The translations under genes and the position numbers were made by a program. Source: Cordylochernes scorpioides (Eukaryota; Arthropoda; Arachnida; Pseudoscorpiones; Chernetidae). Taken from it: a stretch of DNA of 64,000 nucleotides. How positions within the stretch are numbered: position 1 is the first letter of the stretch; each line of letters begins with the position of its first letter. The notes beneath the pieces are model-generated. The model had not been told where the DNA came from. It saw nothing but the letters and a program-made list of their open reading frames with translations, and made no database searches. Shown here piece by piece: positions 27,150-39,800 of the stretch. The stretch lies in contig CP092863.1 of NCBI GenBank assembly GCA_030710605.1, positions 121,074,203-121,138,202 of the forward strand, written 5' to 3'.

Positions 27150-29733
27150 CTTCGTCCCTGCTGAGGTTCCCTAGCCCCTGTCCCAGAGGAGATCATGGCG
27201 GTTTTTCCCTGCTGGGGTTCGCTAGCCCACTGTCCCAGAGGAGATCACGGCGGTTCTTCCCTGCTGGGGTTCGCTAGCCCCCTGTCCCAGAGGAGATCGT
27301 GGCAGTTCTTCCCTGCTGGGGTTTGCTAGACCCCTGTCCCAGAGGAGATCATGGCGGTTCTGCCCTGCTGTGGTTCGCTAGCCCCCTGTCCCAGAGGAGA
27401 TCATGGCGGTTCATCCCTGCTGGGGTTCGCTAGCCCCCTGTCCCAGAGGAGATCATAGGTTCTTCCCTGCTGGGGTTCGCTAGCCCCCTGTCCCAGAGGA
27501 GATCGTGACAGTTCTTCCCTGCTGGGGTACGCTAGCCTCCTGTCCCAGAGGAGATCATGGCGGTTCTTCCCTGCTGGGTTCGCTAGCCCCCTGTCCCAGA
27601 GGAGATCATGGCGGTTCTTCCCTGCTTGGGTTCGCTAGCCCCCTGTCCCAGAGGAGATCGTGGCAGTTCTTCCCTGATGGGGTTCGCTAGCCCCCTGTCC
27701 CAGAGGAGATCATGGCGGTTCTTTCCTGCTGGGGTTCGCTAGCCCCCTGTCCCAAAGGAGATCGTGACAGTTCTTCCCTGCTGGGGTTCGCTAGCCGCCT
27801 GTCCCAGAGGAGATCATGGCGGTTCTTCCCTGGTGGGGTTCGCTAGCCCCCTGTCCCAGAGGAGATCATGGCGGTTCTTCCCTGCTTGGGTTCGCTAGCC
27901 CCCTGTCCCAGAGGAGATCGTGGCAGTTCTTCCCTGATGGGGTTCGCTAGCCCCCTGTTCCAGAGGAGATCGCGGAGCTTCTTCCCTGCTGAGGTTCGCT
28001 AGCCCCCTTACCCAGAGAATCGTGGAGCTTCTTCCCTGCTGGGGTTCGCTAGCCCCCTATCCCAGAGGATATCGTGGCAGTTCTTCCCTGCTGGGGTTCG
28101 CTAGCCCCCTGTCCCAGAGGAGATCGTGGCAGTTCTTCCCTGCTGGGGTTCGCTAGCCCCCTGTCCCAGAGGAGATCGTGGCGGTTCTTCCCTGCTGGGG
28201 TTCGCTAGCCCCCTGTCCCAGAGGAGATCGTGGAGCTTCTTCCCTGCTGGGGTTCGCTAGCCCCCTGTCCCGGAGGAGATCGTGGCGGTTCTTCCCTGCT
28301 GGGGTTCGCTAGCCCCCTGTCCCAGAGGAGATCGTGGCGGTTCTTCTCTGCTGGGGTTCGCTAGCCCCCTGTTCCAGAGAACATCTTGGAGGTTCTTCCC
28401 TGCTGGGGTTCGCTAGCCCCCTGTCCCAGAGGAGTCCGTGGCAGTTCTTCCCTGCTGGGGTTCGCTAGCCCCCTGTCCCAGAGGAGATCGTGGCGGTTCT
28501 TCCCTGCTGGGGTTCGCTAGCCCCCTGTCCCAGAGGAGATCGTGGAGCTTCTTCCCTGCTGGGGTTCGGTAGCCCCCTGTCCCAGAGGAGTCCGTGGCGG
28601 TTCTTCCCTGCTGGGGTTCGCTAGCCCCCTGTCCCAGAGGAGATCGTGGCGGTTCTTCCCTGCTGGGGTTCGCTAGCCCCCTGTCCCAGAGGAGATCGTG
28701 GAGCTTCTTCCCTTGTGGGGTTCGCTAGCCCCCTGTCCCAGAGGAGTCCGTGGCGGTTCTTCCCTGCTGGGGTTCGCTAGCCCCCTGTCCCAGAGGAGAT
28801 CACGGCGGTTCTTCCCTGCTGAGGTTCGCTAGCCCCCTGTTCCAGAGGAGATCGTGGCAGTTCTTCCCTGCTGGGGTTCGCTAGCCCCCTGTCCCAAAGG
28901 AGATCATGGCGGTTCTTCCCTGCTGTGGTTCGCTAGCCCCCTGTCCCAGAGGAGATCATTCGGTTCTTCCCTGCTGGGGTTCGCTAGCCCCCTGTCCCAG
29001 AGGAGATCGTGGAGCTTCTTCCCTGCTGGGGTTCGCTAGCCCCCTGTCCCAGAGGAGATCGTGGAGTTTCTTCCCTTGTGGGGTTCGCTAGCCCCCTTTC
29101 CAGAGGAGTCCGTGGCGGTTCTTCCCTGCTGGGGTTCGCTAGCCCCCTGTCCTAGAGGAGATCGTGACAGTTCTTTCCTGATGGGGTACGCTAGCCCCCT
29201 GTCCCAGAGGAGATCGTGGAGCTTCTTCCCTGCTGGGGTTCGCTAGCCCCCTGTCCCAGAGGAGATCTTGGCGGTTCTTCCCTGCTGGGGTTCGCTAGCC
29301 CCATGACCCAGAGGAGATCATGGCGGTTCTTTCCTGCTGGGGTTCGCTAGCCCCCTGTCCCAGAGGAGATCGTGACAGTTCTTCCCTGCTGGGGTTGGCT
29401 AGCCCCCTGTCCCAGAGGAGGTCATGGCGGTTCTTCCCTGGTGGGGTTCGCTAGCCCACTGTCCCAGAGGAGATCATGGCGGTTCTTCCCTTCTGGGTTT
29501 CTCAAGCCACCTGTCCCAGAGGATATCGTGGCAGTTCTTCCCTGATGGGGTTCGCTAGCCCCCTGTCCCAGAGGAGATCGCGGAGCTTCTTCCCTACTGG
29601 GGTTCGCTAGCTCCCTAACCCAGAGAATCGTGGAGCTTCTTCCCTGCTGGGGTTCGCTAGCCCCCTGTCCCAGAGGAATCCGTGGCGGTTCTTCCCTGCT
29701 GGGGTTCGCTAGCCCCCTGTCCCAGAGGAGTCC
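27150..29733 (+). repeat. 52-bp satellite, block 1
   Basis: About 50 copies of a GC-rich unit: GGTTCGCTAGCCCCCTGTCC, CAGAGGAGATCGTGGCGGTT, CTTCCCTGCTGG. Variants (GGAGCTTC, GACAGTTC, GTCCGTGG, 1-2 bp deletions) recur in the other blocks in the same order. Since 52 is not divisible by three, every frame hits a stop within 156 bp, so the unit is not coding. Confidence 0.95.
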
Positions 29734-30419
29734 GAATCATCTGATTTTTCGTTTTGACGTGATAAAAGAATGTTTACTGAGGAGCTATTTTCTCCGTGAA
29801 TCATTTTATAAGTCGTTCGCTGGGAAACTTTCAACAATTACTTAATTACACTTTTAGAGAAAACTTAAGGAAATTGTACCTTTTATCATATATATCGGGA
29901 TTGACACAATAACTCTGAAATATATTACAGTGACCTTTATTGAAGACACACGAGATAACCAATATACACTCATGGATAAACTTAAAGAAGTTGTACCTTT
30001 CAGCATGTATATCGGGATTGAGACAATAACTCTGAAAGATTTTACAGTGACCTTTATTGAAGACTTCAATAAATCATGAAACCATTTACTTTTCTTGTTC
30101 ATTTCTTTGATCGAATTATACATTCCTAGGCTCAATGTTTATTTACTTTATAAATAGTTTAGATTAAGAAGGAAAAAAAGAGGAGAAGGGAAGATCATAT
30201 TTATTTATATTGAGCTCATCTTGGACTCCATCTTTGAAGGTTTGGTGATGGCGTCAACTTCCCCGGAGTTTCACAGCTGGTTCTCTGTCATCCTTCAGTC
30301 TCAGGCTTGTCTGTGGAGTTTCCTCTTCAGGTATTCCTCTAGATTCAGGTCCCAGGCCAGTTTCTGTAACTTCTTTTTTGATGGTGGTTCGCTAGATTCT
30401 GTTCTCAGAGCAGTCGTTG

Positions 30420-31921
30420 GAGTTTCGTCCCTGCTGAGGTTCCCTAGCCCCTGTCGCAGAGGAGATCACGGCGGTTCTTCCCTGCTGGGGTTCGCTAGCC
30501 CCCTGTTCCAGAGGAGATCGTGGCAGTTCTTCCCTGCTGGGGTTCGCTAGCCCCCTGTCCCAGAGGAGATCGTGGCGGTTCTTCCCTGCTGTGGTTCGCT
30601 AGCCCCCTGTCCCAGAGGAGATCATGGCGGTTCTTCCCTGCTGGGGTTCGCTAGCCCCCTGTCTCAGAGGAGATCATGGCGGTTCTTCCCTGCTGGGGTT
30701 CGCTAGCCCCCTGTCCTAGAGGAGATCGTGACAGTTCTTTCCTGATGGGGTACGCTAGCCCCCTGTCCCAGAGGAGATCGTGGAGCTTCTTCCCTGCTGG
30801 GGTTCGCTAGCCCCCTGTCCCAGAGGAGATCATGGCGGTTCTTTCCTGCTGGGGTTCGCTAGCCCCCTGTCCCAGAGAACATCGTGACAGTTCTTCCCTG
30901 CTGGGGTTCGCTAGCCCCCTGTCCCAGAGGAGATCGTGGCAGTTCTTCCCTGCTGGAGTTCGCTAGCCCCCTATCCCAGAGGATATCGTGGAGCTTCTTC
31001 CCTGCTGGGGTTCGCTAGCCCCCTGTCCCAGAGGAGATCGTGGCGGTTCTTCCCTGCTGGGGTTCGCTAGCCCCCTGTCCCAGAGGAGATCGTGGAGCTT
31101 CTTCCCTGCTGGGGTTCGCTAGCCCCCTGTCCCAGAGGAGTCCGTGGCGGTTCTTTCCTGCTGGGGTTCGCTAGCCCCCTGTCCCAGAGGAGATCGTGGC
31201 GGTTCTTCCCTGCTGGGGTTCGCTAGCCCCCTGTCCCAGAGGAGATCGTGGAGCTTCTTCCCTTGTGGGGTTCGCTAGCCCCCTGTCCCAGAGGAGTCCG
31301 TGGCGGTTCTTCCCTGCTGGGGTTCGCTAGCCCCCTGTCCTAGAGGAGATCGTAACAGTTCTTTCCTGATGGGGTACGCTAGCCCCCTGTCCCAGAGGAG
31401 ATCGTGGAGCTTCTTCCCTGCTGGGGTTCGCTAGCCCCCTGTCCCAGAGGAGATCTTGGCGGTTCTTCCCTGCTGGGGTTCGCTAGCCCCCTGACCCAGA
31501 GGAGATCATGGCGGTTCTTTCCTGCTGGGGTTCGCTAGCCCCCTGTCCCAGAGGAGATCGTGACAGTTCTTCCCTGCTGGGGTTGGCTAGCCCCCTGTCC
31601 CAGAGGAGGTCATGGCGGTTCTTCCCTGGTGGGGTTCGCTAGCCCACTGTCCCAGAGGAGATCATGGCGGTTCTTCCCTTCTGGGTTTCTCAAGCCCCCT
31701 GTCCCAGAGGATATCGTGGCAGTTCTTCCCTGATGGGTTTCGCTAGCCCCCTGTCCCAGAGGAGATCGCGGAGCTTCTTCCCTACTGGGGTTCGCTAGCT
31801 CCCTTACCCAGAGAATCGTAGAGCTTCTTTCCTGCTGGGGTTCGCTAGCCCCCTGTCCCAGAGGAATCCGTGGCGGTTCTTCCCTGCTGGGGTTCGCTAG
31901 CCCCCTGTCCCAGAGGAGTCC
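30420..31921 (+). repeat. 52-bp satellite, block 2
   Basis: About 29 copies. The last dozen share variant order with the end of block 1 (TTCTCAAGCC, CTACTGGGG, AGAGAATCG), showing block-level duplication. Confidence 0.95.
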
Positions 31922-32609
31922 GAATCATCTGATTTTTCGTTTTGACGTGATAAAAGAATGTTTACTGAGGAGCTATTTTCTCCGTGAATCAATTTATAAA
32001 TCGTTCGCTGGGAAACTTTCAACAATTACTTAATTACACTTTTAGAGAAAACTTAAGGAAATTGTACCTTTTATCATATTTATCGGGATTGACACAATAA
32101 CTCTGAAATATATTACAGTGACCTTTATTGAAGACACACGAGATAACCAATATACACTCATGGATAAACTTAAAGAAGTTGTACCTTTCAGCATGTATAT
32201 CGGGATTGAGACAATAACTCTGAAAGATTTTACAGTGACCTTTATTGAAGACTTCAATAAATCATGAAACCATTTACTTTTCTTGTTCATTTCTTTGATC
32301 GAATTATAAATTCCTAGGCTCAATGTTTATTTACTTTATAAATAGTTTAGATTAAAAGGAAAAAAAGAGGAGAAGTGAAGATCATATTTATTTATATTGA
32401 GCTCATCTTGGACTCCATCTTTGAAGGTTTGGTGATGGCGTCAACTTCCCCGGAGTTTCACAGCTGGTTCTCTGTCATCCTTCAGTCTCAGGCTTGTCTG
32501 TGGAGTTTCCTCTTCAGGTATTCCTCTAGATTCAGGTCCCAGGCCAGTTTCTGTAACTTCTTTTTTGATGGTGGTTCGCTAGATTCTGTTCTCAGAGCAG
32601 TCGTTGGAG

Positions 32610-34006
32610 TTTCGTCCCTGCTGAGGTTCCCTAGCCCCTGTCCCAGAAGAGATCATGGCGGTTTATCCCTGCTGGGGTTCGCTAGCCCCCTGTCCCAGAG
32701 GAGATCACGGCGGTTCTTCCCTGCTGGGGTTCGCTAGCCCCCTGTTCCAGAGGAGATCGTGGCAGTTCTTCCCTGCTGGGGTTCGCTAGCCCCCTGTCCC
32801 AGAGGAGATCATGGCGGTTCTTCCCTGCTGGGGTTCGCTAGCCCCCTGTCTCAGAGGAGATCATGGCGGTTCTTCCCTGCTGGGGTTCGCTAGCCCCCTG
32901 TCCTAGAGGAGATCGTGACAGTTCTTTCCTGATGGGGTACGCTAGCCCCCTGTCCCAGAGGAGATCGTGGAACTTCTTCCCTGCTGGGGTTCGCTAGCCC
33001 CCTGTCCCAGAGGAGATCATGGCGGTTCTTCCCTGCTGGGGTTCGCTAGCCCCCTGACCCAGAGGAGATCATGGCGGTTCTTTCCTGCTTGGGTTCGCTA
33101 GCCCCCTGTCCCAGAGAACATCGTGACAGTTCTTCCCTGCTGGGGTTCGCTAGCCCCCTGTCCCAGAGGAGATCGTGGCAGTTCTTCACTGCTGGAGTTC
33201 GCTAGCCCCCTGTCCCAGAGGAGATCGTGGAGCTTCTTCCCTGCTGGGGTTCGCTAGCCCCCTGTCCCAGAGGAGATCGTGGCGGTTCTTCCCTGCTGGG
33301 GTTCGCTAGCCCCCTGTCCCAGAGGAGATCGTGGAGCTTCTTCCCTGCTGGGGTTCGCTAGCCCCCTGTCCCAGAGGAGTCCGTGGCGGTTCTTCCCTGC
33401 TGGGGTTCGCTAGCCCCCTGTCCCAGAGGAGATCGTGGCGGTTCTTCCCTGCTGGGGTTCGCTAGCCCCCTGTCCCAGAGGAGATCGTGGAGCTTCTTCC
33501 CTTGTGGGGTTCGCTAGCCCCCTGTCCCAGAGGAGTCCGTGGCGGTTCTTCCCTGCTGGGGTTCGCTAGCCCCCTGTTCCAGAGGATATCGTGACAGTTC
33601 TTTCCTGATGGGGTACGCTAGCTCCCTGTCCCAGAGTGGATCGTGGAGCTTCTTCCCTCCTGGGGTTCGCTAGCCCCCTGTCCCAGAGGAGATCGTGGCA
33701 GTTCTTCCCTGCTGGGGTTCGCTAGCCCCTTGTCCCAGAGGAGATCGTGGAGCTTCTTCCCTGCTGGGGTTCGCTAGCCCCCTGTCCCAGAGGAGATCAT
33801 GGCGGTTCTTTCCTGCTGGGGTTCGCTAGCCCCCTGTCCCAGAGGATATCGTGGCAGTTCTTCCCTGATGGGGTTCGCTAGCCCCCTGTCCCAGAGGAGA
33901 TCGCGGAGCTTCTTCCCTACTGGTGTTCGCTAGCTCCCTTACCCAGAGAATCGTGGAGCTTCTTCCCTGCTGGGGTTCGCTAGCCCCCTGTCCCAGAGGA
34001 GTCCGA
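32610..34006 (+). repeat. 52-bp satellite, block 3
   Basis: About 27 copies, variant order close to block 4 (AGAGAACATCGTGACAG then TGCTGGAGTTC). Confidence 0.95.
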
Positions 34007-34694
34007 ATCATCTGATTTTTCGTTTTGACGTGATAAAAGAATGTTTACTGAGGAGCTATTTTCTCCGTGAATCAATTTATAAATCGTTCGCTGGGAAACT
34101 TTCAACAATTAGTTAATTACACTTTTAGAGAAAACTTAAGGAAATTGTACCTTTTAACATATTTATCGGGATTGACACAATAACTCTGAAATATATTACA
34201 GTGACCTTTATTGAAGACACACGAGATAACCAATATACACTCATGGATAAACTTAAAGAAGTTGTACCTTTCAGCATGTATATCGGGATTGAAACAATAA
34301 CTCTGAAAGATTTTACAGTGACCTTTATTGAAGACTTCAATAAATCATGAAACCATTTACTTTTCTTGTTCATTTCTTTGATCGAATTATACATTCCTAG
34401 GCTCAATGTTTATTTACTTTATAAATAGTTTAGATTAAGAAGGAAAAAAAAGAGGAGAAGGGAAGATCATATTTATTTATATTGAGCTCATCTTGGACTC
34501 CATCTTTGAAGGTTTGGTGATGGCGTCAACTTCCCTGGAGTTTCACAGCTGGTTCTCTGTCATCCTTCAGTCTCAGGCTTGTCTGTGGAGTTTCCTCTTC
34601 AGGTATTCCTCTAGATTCAGGTCCCAGGCCAGTTTCTGTAACTTCTTTTTTGATGGTGGTTCGCTAGATTCTGTTCTCAGAGCAGTCTTTGGAG

Positions 34695-35934
34695 TTTCGT
34701 CCCTGCTGAGGTTCCCTAGCCCCTGTCCCAGAGGAGATCATGGCGGTTTATCCCTGCTGGGGTTCGCTAGCCCCCTGTCCCAGAGGAGATCACGGCGGTT
34801 CTTCCCTGCTGGGGTTCGCTAGCCCCCTGTTCCAGAGGAGATCGTGGCAGTTTTTCCCTGCTGGGGTTCGCTAGCCCCCTGTCCCAGAGGAGATCATGGC
34901 GGTTCTTCCCTGCTGTGGTTCGCTAGCCCCCTGTCCCAGAGGAAATCATGGCGGTTCTTCCCTGCTGGGGTTCGCTAGCCCCCTGTCTCAGAGGAGATCA
35001 TGGCGGTTCTTCCCTGCTGGGGTTCGCTAGCCCCCTGTCCTAGAGGAGATCGTGACAGTTCTTTCCTGATGGGGTACGCTAGCCCTCTGTCCCAGAGGAG
35101 ATCGTGGAGCTTCTTCCCTGCTGGGGTTCGCTAGCCCCCTGTCCCAGAGGAGATCATGGCGGTTCTTCCCTGCTGGGGTTCGCTAGCCCCCTGACCCAGA
35201 GGAGATCATGGCGGTTCTTTCCTGCTGGGGTTCGCTAGCCCCCTGTCCCAGAGAACATCGTGACAGTTCTTCCCTGCTGGGGTTCGCTAGCCCCCTGTCC
35301 CAGAGGAGATCGTGGCAGTTCTTCCCTGCTGGAGTTCGCTAGCCCCCTGTCCCAGAGGAGATCGTGGAGCTTCTTCCCTGCTGGGGTTCGCTAGCCCCCT
35401 GTCCCAGAGGAGATCGTGGCGGTTCTTCCCTGCTGGGGTTCGCTAGCCCCCTGTCCCAGAGGAGATCGTGGAGCTTCTTCCCTGCTGGGGTTGGCTAGCC
35501 CCCTGTCCCAGAGGAGTCCGTGGCGGTTCTTCCCTGCTGGGGTTCGCTAGCCCCCTGTCCCAGAGGAGATCGTGGCGGTTCTTCCCTGCTGGGGTTCGCT
35601 AGCCCCCTGTCCCAGAGGAGATCGTGGAGCTTCTTCCCTTGTGGGGTTCGCTAGCCCCCTGTCCCAGAGGAGTCCGTGGCGGTTCTTCCCTGCTGGGGTT
35701 CGCTAGCCCCCTGTTCCAGAAGAGATCGTGGAGCTTCTTCCCTGCTGGGGTTCGCTAGCCCCCTGTCCCAGAGGAGATCGTGGCGGTTCTTCCCAGCTGG
35801 TGTTCGCTAATCCCCTGTCCCAGAGGAATCCGTGGCGGTTCTTCCCTGCTGGGGTTTGCTAGCCCCCTGTTTCAGAGGACATCTTGGAGGTTCTTCCCTG
35901 CTGGGGTTCGCTAGCCCCCTGTCCCAGAGGAGTC
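34695..35934 (+). repeat. 52-bp satellite, block 4
   Basis: About 24 copies. It ends with divergent units (CAGCTGGTGTTCGCTAATC) before the tail module. Confidence 0.95.
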
Positions 35935-36604
35935 CGAATCAGCTGATTTTTCGTTTTGACGTGATAAAAGAATGTTTACTGAGGAGATATTTTCTCCGTG
36001 AATCAATTTATAAATCGTTCGCTGGGAAACTTTCAACAATTACTTAATTACACTTTTAGAGAAAACTTAAGGAAATTGTACCTTTTATCATATTTATCGG
36101 GATTGACACAATAACTCTGAAATATATTACAGTGACCTTTATTGAAGACACACGAGATAACCAATATACACTCATGGATAAACTTAAAGAAGTTTTACCT
36201 TTCAGCATGTATATCGGGATTGAGACAATAACTCTGAAAGATATTACAGTGACCTTTATTGAAGACATACGAGATAACCAATATACACTCATGGAGAAAA
36301 TTTAAGGAAATTGTACCTTTCAGCATGTATAGCGGAATTGAGACAATAACTCTGAAAGATATTACAGTGACATTCATTGAAGACATACGAGATAACCAAT
36401 ATACACTCATGGACAAAACTTAGGGAAGTTGTATCTTTCAGCATGTATATCGGTATTGAGACAATAACTCTGAAAGATATTACAGTGACCTTTATTGAAG
36501 ACACACGAGATAAGTGTGAACAGCCTCTGTCTCTATCAAAAAAAAAAAAAAAAAAGACGACCGGCGATATCAGACTTTTTACTTCCCTAAGTTTTGTCTT
36601 TGGG

Positions 36605-36704
36605 NNNNNNNNNNNNNNNNNNNNNNNNNNNNNNNNNNNNNNNNNNNNNNNNNNNNNNNNNNNNNNNNNNNNNNNNNNNNNNNNNNNNNNNNNNNNNNNN
36701 NNNN
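36605..36704. other. Assembly gap (100 N)
   Basis: Exactly 100 N. The A-run plus AAAGACGACCGG on its left resembles the edge of the 118-bp array; true length and content are unknown. Confidence 1.
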
Positions 36705-36815
36705 TGTAAATACATGCCTCAAGCATGGCTTTTCTCCATATAAATAATAAAATTCACTTTTGATGAGCCAGACCCTTCCATTATATTTCATCATTACAGT
36801 AAGGGCAATAAAAAA
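36705..36815 (-). mobile_element. MITE fragment at gap edge
   Basis: GATGAGCCAGACCCTTCCAT...TTACAGTAAGGGCAATA is the inner part and one end of the TTCTACTG MITE; the rest lies in the gap or is lost. Confidence 0.55.
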
Positions 36816-36976
36816 TTATTATTTTTTTAAAGAATCAATCACGTATAAATACTTACATATTCAATGAAAGATTACACTCCAATGCATTATCCTTGAAAAT
36901 CTATATAATGATGCTTTAGGAATATAGCGGAAGAGAGATTGCACGAAGCATATTATATATTTATATTTATATGTAA

Positions 36977-37180
36977 TTCTACTGTCCTCAAATCTTATGT
37001 CCATAGTTTATCTAAAATACCCATTCCAAGAGTCTAGCATCAGTATCACTATAAAAGGAAAACCGAAAAATGCAATATAACAGCGGTATGGTAGATTAAA
37101 CTGGCGAAACCGCTGGGAGGGTTCACCAATGATGAGCCAGACCTCCAATTAATTTTTCCATTACAGTAAGGGCAGTAGAA
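36977..37180 (-). mobile_element. MITE, TTCTACTG family
   Basis: TTCTACTGTCC at left, GGCAGTAGAA at right, with CTTATGTCCATAG and GGCGAAACCGCTGGGAGG between. Confidence 0.8.
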
Positions 37181-37674
37181 ATTGTTTTATTTTTATAAGA
37201 ATCATACGTGTCTATAATAGTTTCGAAAAATCTATATATATATATACATTAGAAATTACTTCATCAAATAGTAATTGGGATTCAATTTGACTCTAGCTGT
37301 AACCAAGTATGTATATTCGGTAAATTTTCGCTATGTTTTTTCTTTTGAATGTGCAAATATATTTCACCAAAATTAATAGTGTGATATTAAAACCTGAAAA
37401 ATATATTAATTTTACATTTAATTTTCTAAAATTTCTTTTCTATTTCAACTACCACAAAGTTTTAACTCTTTTTTTACAACCAATAGACTGAAAAGGGTTG
37501 ATATTTTGAATTAGTAATAACGAAAATGACAGAAATTCGAGTTTGTTCTTCTTCAAAATTAATATCGCCAAAACTCTAAAACTTTGGTATATTAAATTTA
37601 ATATAATTAAACCATATATCACACACGTATATATCAAGTTTTCTTTCTGTAACTATATATTGGAATGTTTAATT
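37181..37674. other. AT-rich intergenic, no gene seen
   Basis: No shared repeat and no supportable frame. Confidence 0.45.
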
Positions 37675-38065
37675 AAAAAGACATATATTGGATCAAATTA
37701 TCATTTATTTTACCAATATTTCAGTTGGCTGAACGCCAACCTTTATCAAGGTGTTATAACATTTTAATGTGTGTCAACAACAAACTCAGCGCCACATAAC
37801 GTCAACAGAATTAAGTTTTAAAAATATTTACAAAATATATTTTGTCCATAATATAATTATATATATCAATTTATTTTTCTCCCCATTGATTATAACAAAA
37901 TATTTAAAAAACTTAATTCTATTGACGCTATGTGGCGCTGAGTTTGTTGTTGACATACATTAAATATGTTATAATACCTTGATAAAGGTTGGCGTTCAGC
38001 CAACTGAAATATTGGTAAAATAAATTATATTTTGATTCAATATATGTCTTTTTAATTAAAGAATT
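37675..38065. repeat. Large fold-back of the TATTGGATC family
   Basis: Outer arms AAAAGACATATATTGGATCA and TTGATTCAATATATGTCTTT. Next come CAGTTGGCTGAACGCCAACC and its inverse GGTTGGCGTTCAGCCAAC. Inner arms TCAACAACAAACTCAGCGCC and GGCGCTGAGTTTGTTG surround an AT-rich centre. Both arms contain the hammerhead-like CTTGATAAAGGTTGGC...GCCAACTGAAA reading outward. Confidence 0.75.
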
Positions 38066-38480
38066 ATTTTAATAACGAATAGATTCAAAAAGGATAAGTT
38101 TCTTTATTTGAAAAATCAATTCGAGCTTTCGGGCGCAAGCTGCCCTTCTACAGGAATAATGGATACAATTTCAAGTAGTCATGTATGTATTGAAGAATTA
38201 TTTATGGATTGCTCTAATTTCAAAATATTGGAATGAGCAACTTCTTTTTTTCATGATTCAAAGAACAAAAATTGTTGTAAAAAGACGTTTTAAAACTACA
38301 ATTATTTCTTACAACGAGTTTCCTTTTTCTGTATTTAATATTGTAGCGTAGAAATCACAGTCTTGGAATATGTAAAGATGTATTCATTGATGACGTCAGT
38401 ACGACAAATCTACAGCTAGAGAATATTGAACCATGTATGATGGTTTCTTAAATACAGAGTAATATTCTGTGATAAATGTT
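38066..38480. other. Mixed repeat remnants
   Basis: 38120-38165 on the minus strand reads CTGTAGAAGGGCAGCTTGCG then CCCGAAAGCTCG, a hammerhead-like relic close to the palindrome at 41745. 38342-38440 is homologous to 23487-23600 and keeps TGACGTCA (38391-38398). Confidence 0.5.
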
Positions 38481-39800
38481 TTCATTGTTGTTGTTGTTGT
38501 CGTGTCCAAAGAAGAGTCTCAGATGTCTCCATGCATCTCTATCACAGCAGCAGCAATGTTCTCTATCTTGGGTGTGTATACTGTATTGTTGTTGTTGTCA
38601 TGTCCAAAGAAGAGTCTCAGATGTCTCCATGCATCTCTATCACAGCAGCAGCAATGTTCTCTATCTTGGGTGTGTATACTGTATTGTTGTTGTTGTCGTG
38701 TCCAAAGAAGAGTCTCAGATGTCTCCATTCATCTCTATCACATCAATGTTCTCTATCTTGGGTGTGTATACTGTTATTGTTGTTGTTGTCGTGTCCAAAG
38801 AAGAGTCTCAGATGTCTCCATTCATCTCTATCACAGCAATGTTCTCTATCTTGGGTGTGTATACTGTTATTGTTGTTGTTGTCGTGTCCAAAGAAGAGTC
38901 TCAGATGTCTCCATGCATCTCTATCACAGCAGCAGCAATGTTCTCTATCTTGGGTGTGTATACTGTATTGTTGTTGTTGTCGTGTCCAAAGAAGAGTCTC
39001 AGATGTCTCCATTCATCTCTATCACATCAATGTTCTCTATCTTGGGTGTGTATACTGTTATTGTTGTTGTTGTCGTGTCCAAAGAAGAGTCTCAGATGTC
39101 TCCATTCATCTCTATCACAGCAATGTTCTCTATCTTGGGTGTGTATACTGTTATTGTTGTTGTTGTCGTGTCCAAAGAAGAGTCTCAGATGTCTCCATTC
39201 ATCTCTATCACAGCAATGTTCTCTATCTTGGGTGTGTATACTGTTATTGTTGTTGTTGTCGTGTCCAAAGAAGAGTCTCAGATGTATCCATACATCTCTA
39301 TCACAGCAATATTCTCTATCTTGGGTGTATATACTGTATTGTTGTTGTTGTGTCCAAAGAAGAGTCTCAGATGTCTCCATACATCTCTATCACAGCAATA
39401 TTCTCTATCTTGGGTGTGTATACTGTATTGTTGTTGTTGTCGTGTCCAAAGAAGAGTCTCAGATGTCTCCATACATCTCTATCACAGCAATATTCTCTAT
39501 CTTGGGTGTGTATACTGTAATTTTGTTGTTTTTGTGTCCAAAGAAGAGTCTCAGATGTCTCCATGCATCTCCATCACAGCAGCAGCAATATCCACTATCT
39601 TGGGTGTGTATACTGTATTGTTGTTGTCGTGTCCAAAAAAGAGTCTCAGATGTCTCCATGCATCTCCATCACAGCAGCAGCAATATCCACTATCTTGGGT
39701 GTGTATACTGTATTGTTGTTGTCGTGTCCAAAGAAGAGTCTCAGATGTCTCCATGCATCTCCATCACAGCAGCAGCAATATCCACTATCTTGGGTGTGTA
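38481..39800 (-). repeat. Minisatellite (about 89-98 bp) derived from a LINE coding end
   Basis: About 15 units, each GTTGTTGTTGTCGTGTCCAA, AGAAGAGTCTCAGATGTCTC, then a CAGCAGCAG or CAG-less stretch and CTATCTTGGGTGTGTATACT. Unit spacing varies in multiples tied to the CAG and TTG runs. Read on the minus strand, each unit encodes residues such as YTPKIENIAAAVIEMHGDI, which also end the LINE-like frame at 39741-39944. Plus-strand frames of 329-450 codons are open by accident of unit length and are not proteins I believe in. Confidence 0.85.

Larger units (their letters stand above)
26801..36516. repeat. Higher-order repeat: four large satellite units
   Basis: The same order of modules occurs four times: spacer with CTTGTTCATTTCTTTGATCG, lead-in with GGTTTGGTGATGGCGTCAAC, a 52-bp array, a tail with TTTTTCGTTTTGACGTGATA, then one to four 118-bp units in minus orientation. 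Tails start at 29731, 31919, 34004 and 35932, so unit lengths fall from about 3.3 to 2.1 kb, mainly through the number of 52-bp copies. Identity between units is very high even in spacers, so amplification is recent. Confidence 0.9.

Noticed and set aside
26948..36047. Many 60-120 codon frames in the 52-bp arrays
   Set aside because: The 52-bp period cycles through all three frames and stops recur every 156 bp. The copies at 26948, 30221, 32375 and 34493 are repeat-unit lead-ins without conserved ends.
36605..36704. Open frames through N positions (also at 59176-59275)
   Set aside because: Frames of X residues across assembly gaps carry no information.
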